NCBI RefSeq assembly: GCF_019633745.1 | Contig: NZ_CP037968.1 | Location: forward strand, 1,680,789 to 1,744,788 | Direction of reading: 5' to 3' | DNA from: Methanofollis formosanus | GTDB lineage: Archaea; Halobacteriota; Methanomicrobia; Methanomicrobiales; Methanofollaceae | Length of the DNA: 64,000 nucleotides | Shown: piece after piece, positions 49,361 through 59,238 of the stretch | How the letters are laid out: every line of letters starts with the position of its first letter | Position numbering within the stretch: position 1 is the stretch's first letter | Made by a program: the position numbers and the translations under genes | Notes under the pieces: model-generated | Seen by the model: the letters and a program-made list of their open reading frames with translations, nothing else | Database searches by the model: none | What the model was told of the DNA's origin: nothing

Positions 49361-49764
49361 CCTAATCTCTGCACCATCTTGACGGCCGACTCGACCGCAC
49401 GCTTTGCATAGTCGATCCGCTCGTTGGCCTCGAGTCTGGTCATGCCGGGCCCGGAGATCCCGAGGGCCACGGGCTTGTTGTACTCGAGGGAGAGGTCGAT
49501 GATCTTGCGGGCGGCGTGCTGGACCACGATCTCGTCGTGCTGCGTCGCACCCTCGATGACGCAGCCGACGGTCACGACGGCGTCGACCTTCCCGTCTTCC
49601 AGCATCTTCTTGATCGCAAGGGGCATGTCGTAGGCGCCAGGCACGTAGAAGCACTCGGTCACCTCTGCGCCCAGGAACTTTGCGTGCTCCCGGCCCTCGA
49701 TCTCCATCATATAGGTGATGTCGCGGTTGAACTCCGCCACGACGAAGCCAAGTTTGATTGTCAT
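49357..49764 (-). CDS. ribH: 6,7-dimethyl-8-ribityllumazine synthase
   Basis: 135 aa. Condenses 5-amino-6-ribitylaminouracil with 3,4-dihydroxybutanone phosphate. [31 protein letters not shown] and [19 protein letters not shown] (His of the active site) are diagnostic. The precursor is also the substrate of CofH encoded at 56059, so flavin and F420 synthesis compete for it. Lies 51 bases after ribC and overlaps the aminotransferase gene. Confidence 0.95.
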   Translation of the reverse strand: MTIKLGFVVAEFNRDITYMMEIEGREHAKFLGAEVTECFYVPGAYDMPLAIKKMLEDGKVDAVVTVGCVIEGATQHDEIVVQHAARKIIDLSLEYNKPVALGISGPGMTRLEANERIDYAKRAVESAVKMVQRLG

Positions 49765-49815
49765 GGTGATCTCCTCGATTGATTCTTTTTCCGGTCGTCT
49801 ATTATTCCTGCCGGT

Positions 49816-51407
<1,592 letters not shown>

Positions 51408-51520
51408 AGGTACAGGTTTGATTCGCCGTACGTGGCAATGTAGGTTGCCCCCGACAGGGACCGGGAGAAGGCATAACCGTCCCGCACCCCTATCTTGGAT
51501 GAAGACGTAGAGGTATCACC

Positions 51521-51910
51521 ATGCCAGATGTTGCGGTCATCACCGGATCGGCCTCGGACAGCGCAATCGCCGAGAAGGCCACGCATATACTCGCCGAATA
51601 TGGGATCACCTATGACGTTCAGGTGATCTCGGCCCATCGGGATCCCGAGCGCCTGGACGAGTATGTGAAGGCCTCCGATGCGAAGGTCTTCATCTGCATC
51701 GCGGGCATGTCGGCGGCCCTCCCCGGCGTCGTCGCGTCGAAGACGAAGAAGCCGGTGATCGGGGTGCCGGTCTCGGGCAAACTGCTCGGCGGCCTCGATG
51801 CTCTGCTCTCGGTGGTGCAGATGCCCAGGGGCGTGCCGGTCGCGTGTGTCGCCGTGGACGGCGGCGAGAACGCCGCCCATCTTGCGGCACGGATCCTGGG
51901 CGTGACGTGA
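51521..51910 (+). CDS. purE: 5-(carboxyamino)imidazole ribonucleotide mutase
   Basis: 129 aa cytosolic purine biosynthesis enzyme. [16 protein letters not shown] is the phosphate-binding loop, [19 protein letters not shown] holds the catalytic His, and [25 protein letters not shown] completes the CO2-binding site. Length is short but usual for archaeal PurE. Divergent from the class V aminotransferase. Followed by a 970-base non-coding stretch containing the tandem repeat array. Confidence 0.95.
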   Translation: MPDVAVITGSASDSAIAEKATHILAEYGITYDVQVISAHRDPERLDEYVKASDAKVFICIAGMSAALPGVVASKTKKPVIGVPVSGKLLGGLDALLSVVQMPRGVPVACVAVDGGENAAHLAARILGVT

Positions 51911-51965
51911 GGGATAAGAGCCGGGGGAGAGATCCCGGCGCGACCTTTCTTTCAGGACTTTTTGC

Positions 51966-52018
51966 ATCAGACATGAAACTCTGACTCAAGCATACGTGAT
52001 TGACCATTGTTCGGAGAA
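51966..52018 (+). repeat. Dispersed intergenic repeat, copy G (head module only)
   Basis: CATCAGACATGAAACTCTGA and CTCAAGCATACGTGATTGA correspond to the family head; the following CCATTGTTCGGAG is divergent. It leads directly into the tandem array, so the array may be a copy whose internal module was amplified. Confidence 0.55.
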
Positions 52019-52070
52019 ACTCTCTCAATCGCGACAGGGCACTCGGAGGACACCGCTCAACTGCCGCCCC

Positions 52071-52850
52071 CTATCCTCACGCGAGACGACAGGACAGATC
52101 CTACGATGGGGGGACGGCACGGTTGATCATCACGCCGTCCCGCCGCCATGACCCCGAAGATTGAACCGGGACGGGAGGGAGCGGGGCGATCTTTTTTCGG
52201 CGGGAGCACACCGCCCCGTGCCGCCCCCATCCTATCCTCTCGCGAGATGGCAGAACAGACTCAATGATCGGGGGCGGCATGGTCTGATCGTCACGCTGTC
52301 TCGCGAGAGGATAGGAGCGCTCGACTCTTCCATCACAGAAGTGCAGCAGACACGAACACCATCCCTCACCGTCCTCACCCCCCCTCTCGCGAAACAGTGA
52401 TAGGGGGCGGCCCTTCTGATCGTTATGCCATCCCATCGTCATGACCCCGAAGATTGGAGCGGGACGGGGAAGATCACACCACCCCATGCCGTCCCCCGCA
52501 CTATCTTTTCGCGAGACGGCGGAAAAGATCCGGTGATCGGGGACGGCACACCTGATCTTCATACTCCCTGTCGTCACGACCCCGAAGATAAAACCGGAAC
52601 GAGGGAAGGGCATGCCTTCTCGCCGCCCCCGCCCTATCTTCTCGCGAAACTGCAGAACAGGTCCGGTGATGGGGGGACGGGATGTTCAGATCGTCACACC
52701 GTCCTGTCAGCATGACCCCGAAGATAGAACCTGGATGGGAGCGGGCCGATCCATTCTCAGCGGGATCACCGACGTGCCGTCCCACACCCTATCCTCTCGC
52801 GAGACGGCAGGACAGATCGGGTGATAAGGGGCGGCACATCGATCACCGAA
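52071..52850 (+). repeat. Degenerate tandem array of six 123-160 bp units
   Basis: Units begin at about 52071, 52231, 52378, 52501, 52633 and 52788. Consensus order: CTATCCTCTCGCGAGACGGC, then CAGATCCGGTGAT, GGGGGACGGCAC, TGATCATCACGCCGTCC, CATGACCCCGAAGAT and AACCGGGACGGGAG. Identity between units is only moderate but the order is kept. The self-complementary TCTCGCGAGA starts most units, and GGGACGGC ... GCCGTCCC (52116-52146, unit 1) can form a hairpin. The same module occurs once each in dispersed copies H and I. Between convergent purE and flavoprotein genes; no coding potential. Confidence 0.75.
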
Positions 52851-52884
52851 CCGGACCTTTCCCTCCGGCCGTTCCGTTTCCGCC

Positions 52885-53436
52885 TCAGTCCCTCGGCTGG
52901 AGGAGGTTGACGATCTTTTGCGCGACCCCGTCGGCCTTCTTCACCGCCCTCACATCGGTCATGATCTCACCCGGTGCATAGGCTTTCCCGCAGACATGGC
53001 CGAGGTACGAGAAGTGGTGGGTGTTCAGGAACCCCTCGATCGTCTCGAGCGAACGTTCACAGCCGCGGTCGGCGCAGACGGTCACCGCCACCGCGCTCCG
53101 TCCCGCGAGTTTTCGGTCATGGAAGAGCGAGTACGTGCGGTCGATGAAATTCTTCATCTGGCCGTTGACGTCATAGTAATAGGTCGGCGACCCGAGGACG
53201 ACCACCTCGGCCTCAAGCATCTTCCGGGCAAGGTCGGCCCAGTCGTCGCCCTCGACGACACACCATTTTGTTTCCTTGCACTGCTCGCACCCGGTGCAGG
53301 GCTTGATCGTCCTGCCCGTAAAAGAGACGAATTCGGTCTCGATACCGGTTGCCTGGACCTTTGCGAGGATGTACCTGACAAGCTGGGCGGTGTTCCCGTC
53401 CTTTCTCATGCTCCCTGAGATGCCGAGGACCTTCAT
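52885..53436 (-). CDS. Flavodoxin-fold FMN reductase / iron-sulfur flavoprotein
   Basis: 183 aa from ATG 53436, overlapping the preceding stop as ATGA. KVLGISGSMRKDGNTAQLVRYIL is the FMN phosphate loop, CTGCEQCKETKWCVVEGDDW gives the compact cysteines of iron-sulfur flavoproteins (CxxCxxxxxxC), and VLGSPTYYYDVNGQMKNFIDR is the flavin-binding region. Likely a small redox carrier in the methanogen cytosol. Third gene of an operon with a metallo-hydrolase and a DUF123 gene. Confidence 0.9.
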   Translation of the reverse strand: MKVLGISGSMRKDGNTAQLVRYILAKVQATGIETEFVSFTGRTIKPCTGCEQCKETKWCVVEGDDWADLARKMLEAEVVVLGSPTYYYDVNGQMKNFIDRTYSLFHDRKLAGRSAVAVTVCADRGCERSLETIEGFLNTHHFSYLGHVCGKAYAPGEIMTDVRAVKKADGVAQKIVNLLQPRD

Positions 53437-53888
53437 ACATTGAGATGGCATCCACCCATATTGGTCTTTCTGATCCTCGGATCAAGCCTGATCGCGGTAA
53501 AGGCGTCGGCAACTTCAGTGAACGGCTCGTCAGGGCGGTAGAAGAGATGAGAAAAGCACCGGCAGTCGCTGCACCCGAACCCTTCGACCGCTTCGCCCCC
53601 GATCGCGGCGGCAAGTCCGCACTCGAGGTCATCGTCGGTCGCTGCGCACACCGCTCCCCTGAGGACGAAGGCGCCTGAGAGGAGAAGGCGGTCGACGTGC
53701 CAGCGCGGCCGTCGATCCTTATCCGCTGCGAGGTGGACGTGGCGACCTACCCTGGCCCCAAGCCCACCAGGCCCCTGGGCCGACCCGACATAGAGGTGCC
53801 ACCCCTCCCTGAACGCCACCTCGCCGAGGGCTCCGATCCCGAGGGTGACGGCCCGGTTCTGGAAGACCAGGCAATAGATCCCTCTCAT
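53433..53888 (-). CDS. DUF123 / GIY-YIG-like nuclease-fold protein
   Basis: 151 aa from ATG 53888. MRGIYCLVFQNRAVTLGIG and GWHLYVGSAQGPGGLGARVGRH resemble the GIY-YIG order with YVGSA; RWHVDRLLLSGAFVLRG and GFGCSDCRCFSHLFY complete the DUF123 pattern. Homologues occur alone or fused to endonuclease III in archaea, which suggests DNA repair, but this is unproven. One-base overlap with the metallo-hydrolase stop. Confidence 0.85.
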   Translation of the reverse strand: MRGIYCLVFQNRAVTLGIGALGEVAFREGWHLYVGSAQGPGGLGARVGRHVHLAADKDRRPRWHVDRLLLSGAFVLRGAVCAATDDDLECGLAAAIGGEAVEGFGCSDCRCFSHLFYRPDEPFTEVADAFTAIRLDPRIRKTNMGGCHLNV

Positions 53889-54484
53889 CAACTGCCCCGG
53901 AGAGCGAGAGCCGACGCCCTGACATGCCGCCCGCCCCCTTCCCGCACCGGTTCGCCATGGCCGGGGTACAGTCCTTCCACCTCCAGGGCCGCAAGCCGCT
54001 CGACCGACCTGCTCAACGCGACGCGGTCGCCGCCGGGGAAGTCGTAGCGCCCAAAGGACCCGCCGGGAAAGACGGTGTCCCCGCAGAAGAGGGCCTTCTC
54101 CTCTTGATGGTACAGCGAGATCCCGCCCGGCGTGTGGCCTGGGGTGTGGATGATCTCGAGGTCGCCGATCCGGTCGCCGTCCTCGAGCAGACGGTCGGGG
54201 GCGATCCCGGGAGGCCGGGCCACGAAGAGCGGGGCAAGACTCGGACCGTCGTCGACGAGCCCCCTGACATCGAGAGCATGGACGCAGACCCCGGCATGGC
54301 AGAGGTCTCTGAGCTCTTTCAGGTGGGCGGTGTGGTCGTAGTGCGTATGGGTGAGCACGATTGCGGTGATCTCTTCTGCATAGGGCGCGACGGCCATGGG
54401 GAAGACCCCGGCGTCGATGAGCACCTCGCCGCAGATGTAACTGTTCGCGAGGAATCCCTCTCCTGGCAACCAGACGACTGGCAT
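53888..54484 (-). CDS. Metallo-beta-lactamase-fold hydrolase
   Basis: 198 aa from ATG 54484. LTHTHYDHTAHLKEL is the HxHxDH metal site, TPGHTPGGISLY and FCGDTVFPGGSFGRYDF supply further ligands, and LYPGHGEPV the last His. Glyoxalase II-like size. Substrate unknown. Divergent from thiC with only 34 bases between start codons, so the two promoters overlap. Confidence 0.88.
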   Translation of the reverse strand: MPVVWLPGEGFLANSYICGEVLIDAGVFPMAVAPYAEEITAIVLTHTHYDHTAHLKELRDLCHAGVCVHALDVRGLVDDGPSLAPLFVARPPGIAPDRLLEDGDRIGDLEIIHTPGHTPGGISLYHQEEKALFCGDTVFPGGSFGRYDFPGGDRVALSRSVERLAALEVEGLYPGHGEPVREGGGRHVRASALALRGS

Positions 54485-54518
54485 GCAGAATAATAAGGAA
54501 CACCGACAGATGTGTGTT

Positions 54519-55799
54519 ATGCAAACCCTGATCAAGGAGTGTCTCAACGGCGTCCCTCCCGAGGTCGAGGCGATCGCACGGGACGAAGGGCTCTCACCCA
54601 GGCAGGCGGCCCGTGCGGTGACGAGAGGGCGGATCACGGTTGCTGCAAATCCTCGCCGCCCACACCGTCTTTGTGCTGTCGGCGAAGGGTGCAGCGTAAA
54701 GGTGAACGTGAACATCGGCACCTCAGCGGAACGGTGCGACCCTGATCTCGAGATCGAGAAGGCGAAGGTAGCCCTTGCCAACGGCGCCGACACCCTGATG
54801 GACCTCTCGACCGGGGGCGACCTCCCGGCGATCCGGAAACGGATCCTGGAACTGGACGCACCACTCGGGACGGTCCCGATCTACGAGGCGGTGCGGCGGG
54901 CCGGTTCGGCTGCCGACGTCACCGCCGATCTCCTCTTCAAGGTCATCAGGGAGCACTGCCAGCAGGGGGTGGATTTCCTCACACTCCACTGCGGCGTGAA
55001 CCTGGACGCCTTCGCCGATCTCAAGGCCGACCCAAGGATCATGGGCGTGGTCTCCAGGGGCGGGGCCTTCCATGTGGCTATGATGGCGGCGACCGGGGAG
55101 GAGAACCCGCTTTACAAGGAGTACGACTATCTCCTCGAGATCCTGGAGGAGAGCGATGTCGTCGTCTCGCTCGGCGACGGGATGCGGCCGGGGTGTATTT
55201 ATGATGCCGAGCGTCTTGCCAAGGCGACCGAGTACATCACCCTTGGCCGTCTCTCGAGACGTGCGCTTTCTGCCGGGGTCCAGCGTTTCATCGAGGGGCC
55301 GGGACACATGCCCATCGACGAGATCGGGTATAATGTCAAGATGATCAAGGAGGTCTGCGACGGGGCGCCGCTGTACCTCCTCGGTCCCCTGGTCACCGAC
55401 ATCGCACCCGGCTATGACCATGTGGTCGGGGCGATCGGCGGGGCGGTGGCGGCGATGCACGGCGCCGACTTCCTCTGTATGGTCTCGCCGAGCGAGCACC
55501 TCGCCCTGCCCGACATCGACGATATCGCCGAAGGTACCCGGGTGGCGCGGGTCTCCGCTCACGCAGGCGACATCGTCAGGCTCGGAGAAGGGGCTTCATC
55601 GGCGCCCGACCTCAAGATGGCCCAGGCCCGCCGACGTATCAACTGGGAGGAGCAGTTCGAGGCGGCGATGTTCGGCGACCTGGCCCGGAAGGTCCACGCC
55701 CGTGACGGGGACCTGGACACCTGCTCGATGTGCGGCGATCTCTGCGCGATCAAGATGGTGCGCGAGGCTCTGGAAGGGGACGAAGAGAAAAAAGACTGA
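54519..55799 (+). CDS. thiC: Phosphomethylpyrimidine synthase (radical SAM, ThiC)
   Basis: 426 aa from ATG 54519 (MQTLIKECLNGVPPEVEAI). Converts aminoimidazole ribonucleotide to the thiamine pyrimidine. KVNVNIGTSAERCDPDLEIEKA, ALANGADTLMDLSTGGDL, GVDFLTLHCGVN and EGPGHMPIDEIGYNVK (His ligands for zinc) are diagnostic, and the C-terminal CSMCGDLCAIK is the CxxCxxxxC cluster motif. Length fits the short archaeal form. AIR is also a purine intermediate, linking it to purE nearby. No thiamine riboswitch is seen in the short upstream region. Confidence 0.95.
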   Translation: MQTLIKECLNGVPPEVEAIARDEGLSPRQAARAVTRGRITVAANPRRPHRLCAVGEGCSVKVNVNIGTSAERCDPDLEIEKAKVALANGADTLMDLSTGGDLPAIRKRILELDAPLGTVPIYEAVRRAGSAADVTADLLFKVIREHCQQGVDFLTLHCGVNLDAFADLKADPRIMGVVSRGGAFHVAMMAATGEENPLYKEYDYLLEILEESDVVVSLGDGMRPGCIYDAERLAKATEYITLGRLSRRALSAGVQRFIEGPGHMPIDEIGYNVKMIKEVCDGAPLYLLGPLVTDIAPGYDHVVGAIGGAVAAMHGADFLCMVSPSEHLALPDIDDIAEGTRVARVSAHAGDIVRLGEGASSAPDLKMAQARRRINWEEQFEAAMFGDLARKVHARDGDLDTCSMCGDLCAIKMVREALEGDEEKKD

Positions 55800-55854
55800 A
55801 AAATAACTGATGGGTCGCGTCGACCCACGGTATTTATTTTTGGCTTTTTAGGGC

Positions 55855-56010
55855 TGTGTAGAATCGGGTATGAACCCTGGGGCCCAAGCATACGCCATGA
55901 ACATTTTGTGGGTCTCTGGAGTGTGCACGGCCCCGTGTTCCCCTCCGGAGTAAGACACGAGGTGAGAACTCTGTCTCATTGCCGTCCCCGGAACCCCCGG
56001 GATGGCGATG
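55855..56010 (+). repeat. Dispersed intergenic repeat between thiC and cofH
   Basis: GTGTAGAATCGGGTATGAAC and CCAAGCATACGCCATGAACA (head), then CCCGTGTTCCCCTC, and a GCCGTCCCCGGAACCCCCGG tail module near 55981. The GC hairpin and middle modules are lost. A poly-T run (55835-55848) precedes the head and may terminate thiC. Confidence 0.6.
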
Positions 56011-56058
56011 GGGGGCGGGAAGGCAAAAAGGGGAGTCGTTCTGAGTTCAGTGCTCTCC

Positions 56059-57150
56059 TCAGATCAGTTCATACAGCGTCGTCCGCTGCCGCAACGGGCG
56101 CCCGAGGTCTTCGGTGATCCGGCACATCGCCGATGGGTCGAGGTAATCGGCGTCCTCCGCCCCGGCGTCGGTGGAGACCTCGTCGTCGAACATCGTGCCT
56201 CCCAGGTCGTTGCACCCGGCCATGAGCCCGAGCTGCGCCATCCTGGTCCCGACCTTCCCCCAGGAGATCTGGATGTTTTCGAAGTTGTCCAGGAAGAGAC
56301 GGGCAACGGAAAACATCAGCATGTCCTCCCGTCCGGTGGTACCCGGCCTCGCAATCCCGGCCTTATAGAGCGGGGTGTTGGTATGGATGAAGGGAAGTGG
56401 GACGAGTTCGGTGAACCCACCGGTCTCGTCCTGCACCTCGCGCAGCACCGCAAGGTGCCGCACCCGGTCGGCCTCTGACTCGTAGCTCCCGTACATGATC
56501 GTGGCCGTCGACCTGATCCCCATCTGATGGGCCTCCCTGATCACCCGCACCCAGGTGGCGGTGTCCACCTTCCGCGGACAGATCACCTGCCGCACCTCGT
56601 CGACCAGGATCTCGGCCGCCGTCCCCTGAAGGGTGCCAAGGCCCGCGGCACGGAGACGTTCCAGCACTTCTTGTGTGGATATCGCGCTCTGTTCCGAGGC
56701 AAAGACCACTTCCTCTGGACTGCAGGTGTGGATGTCCACATCAGGGAGGATCGCGTGGACCCATCCGATCATCTCCTCATATGAAGAGACGTCGAAGGCC
56801 GGGTGGACGCCTGAGAGAAAACAGACCTCGCTGACACCGCGGTCACGGGCGAGACGGGCGCGGCGCTCCACCTCTTCTCTCCCATGGAGATAGGCGCCGG
56901 GATCGGTGGCCTTCCGTCCGAAGCCACAGAAGCCACAGAGGTTCTTGCAGATATTCGTGATATGGAGGTTCTGGTTGCGCACGTAGGTGACCGTCTCCCC
57001 GGCACGCTCCTGCCGGGCTTCGTCGGCGGCCGCCGCAATCTCCCACACCCGCCGGTCCCGGACTGTGAGGAGGGAGAGGGCCTCCTCCTCGGTCATCCGG
57101 TGGCCGGCAAGCGTGTCGGAGAGTAGGGTTCTGATATCGTCTCTGGGCAT
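56059..57150 (-). CDS. cofH: FO synthase subunit 2 (CofH)
   Basis: 363 aa radical SAM enzyme that joins tyrosine to 5-amino-6-ribitylaminouracil in coenzyme F420 synthesis. ITNICKNLCGFCGFGRKATD holds the CxxxCxxC cluster, and VCFLSGVHPAFDVSSYEEM, LGTLQGTAAEILVDEVR and VIREAHQMGIRSTATIMYGS match CofH and not CofG. cofG is not in the window. The precursor is shared with riboflavin synthesis (ribH, 49357). Just downstream of the signal peptidase gene on the same strand (17 bases). Confidence 0.93.
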   Translation of the reverse strand: MPRDDIRTLLSDTLAGHRMTEEEALSLLTVRDRRVWEIAAAADEARQERAGETVTYVRNQNLHITNICKNLCGFCGFGRKATDPGAYLHGREEVERRARLARDRGVSEVCFLSGVHPAFDVSSYEEMIGWVHAILPDVDIHTCSPEEVVFASEQSAISTQEVLERLRAAGLGTLQGTAAEILVDEVRQVICPRKVDTATWVRVIREAHQMGIRSTATIMYGSYESEADRVRHLAVLREVQDETGGFTELVPLPFIHTNTPLYKAGIARPGTTGREDMLMFSVARLFLDNFENIQISWGKVGTRMAQLGLMAGCNDLGGTMFDDEVSTDAGAEDADYLDPSAMCRITEDLGRPLRQRTTLYELI

Positions 57151-57167
57151 GGGGGGGTTCCCTCGGG

Positions 57168-57839
57168 TTATTTCTGTTCTTTCCGGCGCTCGACCAGGAA
57201 GTCGTAGATGAACATCAGGACGATCAGGACGACGGCCACCTCAAAGATATGGAGGGGGAGGTAGCCAAGGAAGGGGATCGCAAAGAGGGCCTTGCCGACC
57301 ACCCATTCCTTCTTCACCGGTTCGATCTGCCCACCGATCTCACGATAGACCGAGAGTTGATCAGGTGCCGGGTTGTTATCTCCCATCGTGATATAGCCCT
57401 CGTGCGGAGCAGTATACTCGACGGTCTGCCCATTCTGGAGAGGCAACATTACGGTCTGGTTCGCTTCGACCCACATGAGCGCACGATGGATGATCGGGTT
57501 GACAGAGTCGGCGCCGTTGGGCCGGTAGATGACCACGTCACCGTAGTCGTTGTACTTCATGTATCCCGAGACCTGGCCGTCCTCCCACGTCTGGAAGGTG
57601 CCGAACCGGTCCGGGGCGGAGACAAAGACCAGGTCGCCGATGTTCATGTTCGGAATCATGCTCCCTGACTCGATCGCCACCACCGCGGGCCAGGTGCCAG
57701 AGACCAGGAAGAGGACCAGGGCGATCCCTGCAACAACCGCGACTGCCCAGGCGATGTCCCGGCCGATGGCGACGGCAGGGTGCTTGCTTGTCCTGATCTG
57801 TTCGATCAAACCGGGTTTCCGGGCCGCTCTGTCAGACAT
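57168..57839 (-). CDS. Type I signal peptidase (archaeal)
   Basis: 223 aa membrane enzyme that removes signal peptides from exported proteins such as the beta-helix proteins here. N-terminal helix AWAVAVVAGIALVLFLVSG, catalytic Ser in VAIESGSMIPN, GDLVFVSAP, then DVVIYRP and IIHRALMWVE with His in place of the bacterial Lys, and YITMGDNN. A second helix near the C-terminus (FEVAVVLIVLMFIYDFLV) anchors it. Lies about 150 bases upstream of repeat copy H. Confidence 0.92.
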   Translation of the reverse strand: MSDRAARKPGLIEQIRTSKHPAVAIGRDIAWAVAVVAGIALVLFLVSGTWPAVVAIESGSMIPNMNIGDLVFVSAPDRFGTFQTWEDGQVSGYMKYNDYGDVVIYRPNGADSVNPIIHRALMWVEANQTVMLPLQNGQTVEYTAPHEGYITMGDNNPAPDQLSVYREIGGQIEPVKKEWVVGKALFAIPFLGYLPLHIFEVAVVLIVLMFIYDFLVERRKEQK

Positions 57840-57990
57840 CTGTAGGGAGATGTTAGGACCGGCATATAATATAAATATGGGAGCAGACAGGGCAGGGTTC
57901 AGAGCGCACTCAGATGTACTGAGCGCCGAATTCCCTGATCGATCGATGCCGTCGAGAGAGCCCCGGGTAAATCATCGAATACGGTTCCAG

Positions 57991-58326
57991 TTTAGAATTG
58001 CTCATGAAGCGAAAGAACGTCTCAAGCATACGGAATGAAAATTTCTCGTCGCTTGATCTCCCATTTTCAAGAATGAAGAATCGGTGGGGATCGTGTTCCG
58101 TCGCCGCCCCCACCGATCCTCATCGTGGGGGGTCCGGGGGGCACTTGCCCCCCGGCGCGAGACGGCAGTGAAGATTCTACACTATGAGCGGCACATCGGA
58201 TCATCACGCCTTCCCAAACATCGGTGCCGGGAGCGCCGCCCACTGACCCCTTGGATGAAGATCGGGCAGGAAAGGCGGTTGAGTTACGCTCACACCCAGA
58301 ATGGGTGAGAGTTTTCTACACAGCCG
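57991..58326 (+). repeat. Dispersed intergenic repeat, copy H (best preserved)
   Basis: Head TTTAGAATTGCTCATGAAGC, CTCAAGCATACGGAATGAAA; arms ATCGGTGGGG and CCCCACCGAT (58080-58117) forming a first hairpin; a perfect second hairpin CCGGGGGGC-ACTT-GCCCCCCGG (58134-58155). Then GCGCGAGACGGCAG, CGGATCATCACGCCTTCCC, GGTGCCGGGAGCGCC, and TCTACACAGCC (58316-58326), the inverse of the head's GGCTGTGTAGA. Between the signal peptidase and metal permease genes. Confidence 0.72.
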
Positions 58327-58428
58327 AAAATTCGGCTTTGAAGCGATCTTCTGGAGTGAAATCTGCAGAAATGCTCTGGACGGATATTTTTTCGGGGAAA
58401 TAGCCGCCCCACCAGACGATCCATACCC

Positions 58429-59238
58429 TCACGACGAAGATGTGAGAGCCTTGCCGCCCATCACCATCCCGTAAGCAACGACACCGAGGAGAATTACCGT
58501 CGCTCCCGACGGCACGTCGAGGAGCGATGAGAGCACGATCCCGCCGGTCGTGAAGACGGCACCCAGGAGGACGGCGAGGCCCATCATCTTCCAGAGCCTT
58601 GCGGTGAACTCCCGGGCGATCGCGGCCGGAAGGGTGAGGAGGGCGATGACCAGGATGATCCCGACGACCTGAATGAGCATCACCACGTTCAGGGCGATGA
58701 GCACCAGGAGGAGAAGATAGATCCGCTCGACCGGGAGGTTCATCACCCGTGCGTACTCCTCGTCGAAGGTGACGGCGAAGAACTCGTGGTACTGCAGGAA
58801 GACCGTCCCGAGGATGAGGAGATCGAGGAGGGCCATCACCAGCACCTCGTCTGAAGGAACCAGGAGGATGTTCCCGAAGAGATAGCCGAAGAGGTCGGGG
58901 GCGGAGCCTGGTGCCAGATAGACGAAGAGGATTCCGAGCGCCATCCCTGCAGACCAGAGCGCACCGACAAGGGTGTCGAGATGCTGGTGACGACGCAGGG
59001 AGAGTTCGCCCATGCCCAGGGCGGCGGCCACCGTGAAGACGCCGGCGCCGAGGAGGGGTTCGATCCCCAGGAAATAGCCGAGCCCGATCCCGCCGAAGGC
59101 CGCGTGCGAGACCCCGCCCGCGAGGGCTACCATCCTCTTGACGACGACATAGGTCCCGATCACGCCGCACGCCACGCTGGCAAGCAACCCGACCAGCAGG
59201 GCGTTTCTGAAGAACTCGTAGGCAAAGATATCGATCAT
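58429..59238 (-). CDS. Metal ABC importer permease (ABC-3 family)
   Basis: 269 aa from ATG 59238, overlapping the ATPase stop as ATGA. About eight transmembrane helices; VLAGGVSHAAFGGIGLGYFLG-type segment (residues 37-55) and LIQVVGIILVIALLTLPAAIA are ABC-3 hallmarks. Third gene of a binding protein/ATPase/permease operon for a divalent metal, most likely Zn or Mn. A different locus from the importer at 38-42 kb. Confidence 0.92.
   Translation of the reverse strand: MIDIFAYEFFRNALLVGLLASVACGVIGTYVVVKRMVALAGGVSHAAFGGIGLGYFLGIEPLLGAGVFTVAAALGMGELSLRRHQHLDTLVGALWSAGMALGILFVYLAPGSAPDLFGYLFGNILLVPSDEVLVMALLDLLILGTVFLQYHEFFAVTFDEEYARVMNLPVERIYLLLLVLIALNVVMLIQVVGIILVIALLTLPAAIAREFTARLWKMMGLAVLLGAVFTTGGIVLSSLLDVPSGATVILLGVVAYGMVMGGKALTSSS

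Noticed and set aside
52101-52613. Open frames of up to 170 codons through the tandem array
   Set aside because: They exist on both strands because of the GC-rich repeating sequence, have no ribosome sites and give low-complexity peptides.
52071-52850. Possible CRISPR array
   Set aside because: The whole unit is repeated, there is no short exact repeat alternating with unique spacers, and no cas gene is in the window.
54485-54518. Thiamine riboswitch upstream of thiC
   Set aside because: The 34-base gap is too short and lacks the conserved elements.
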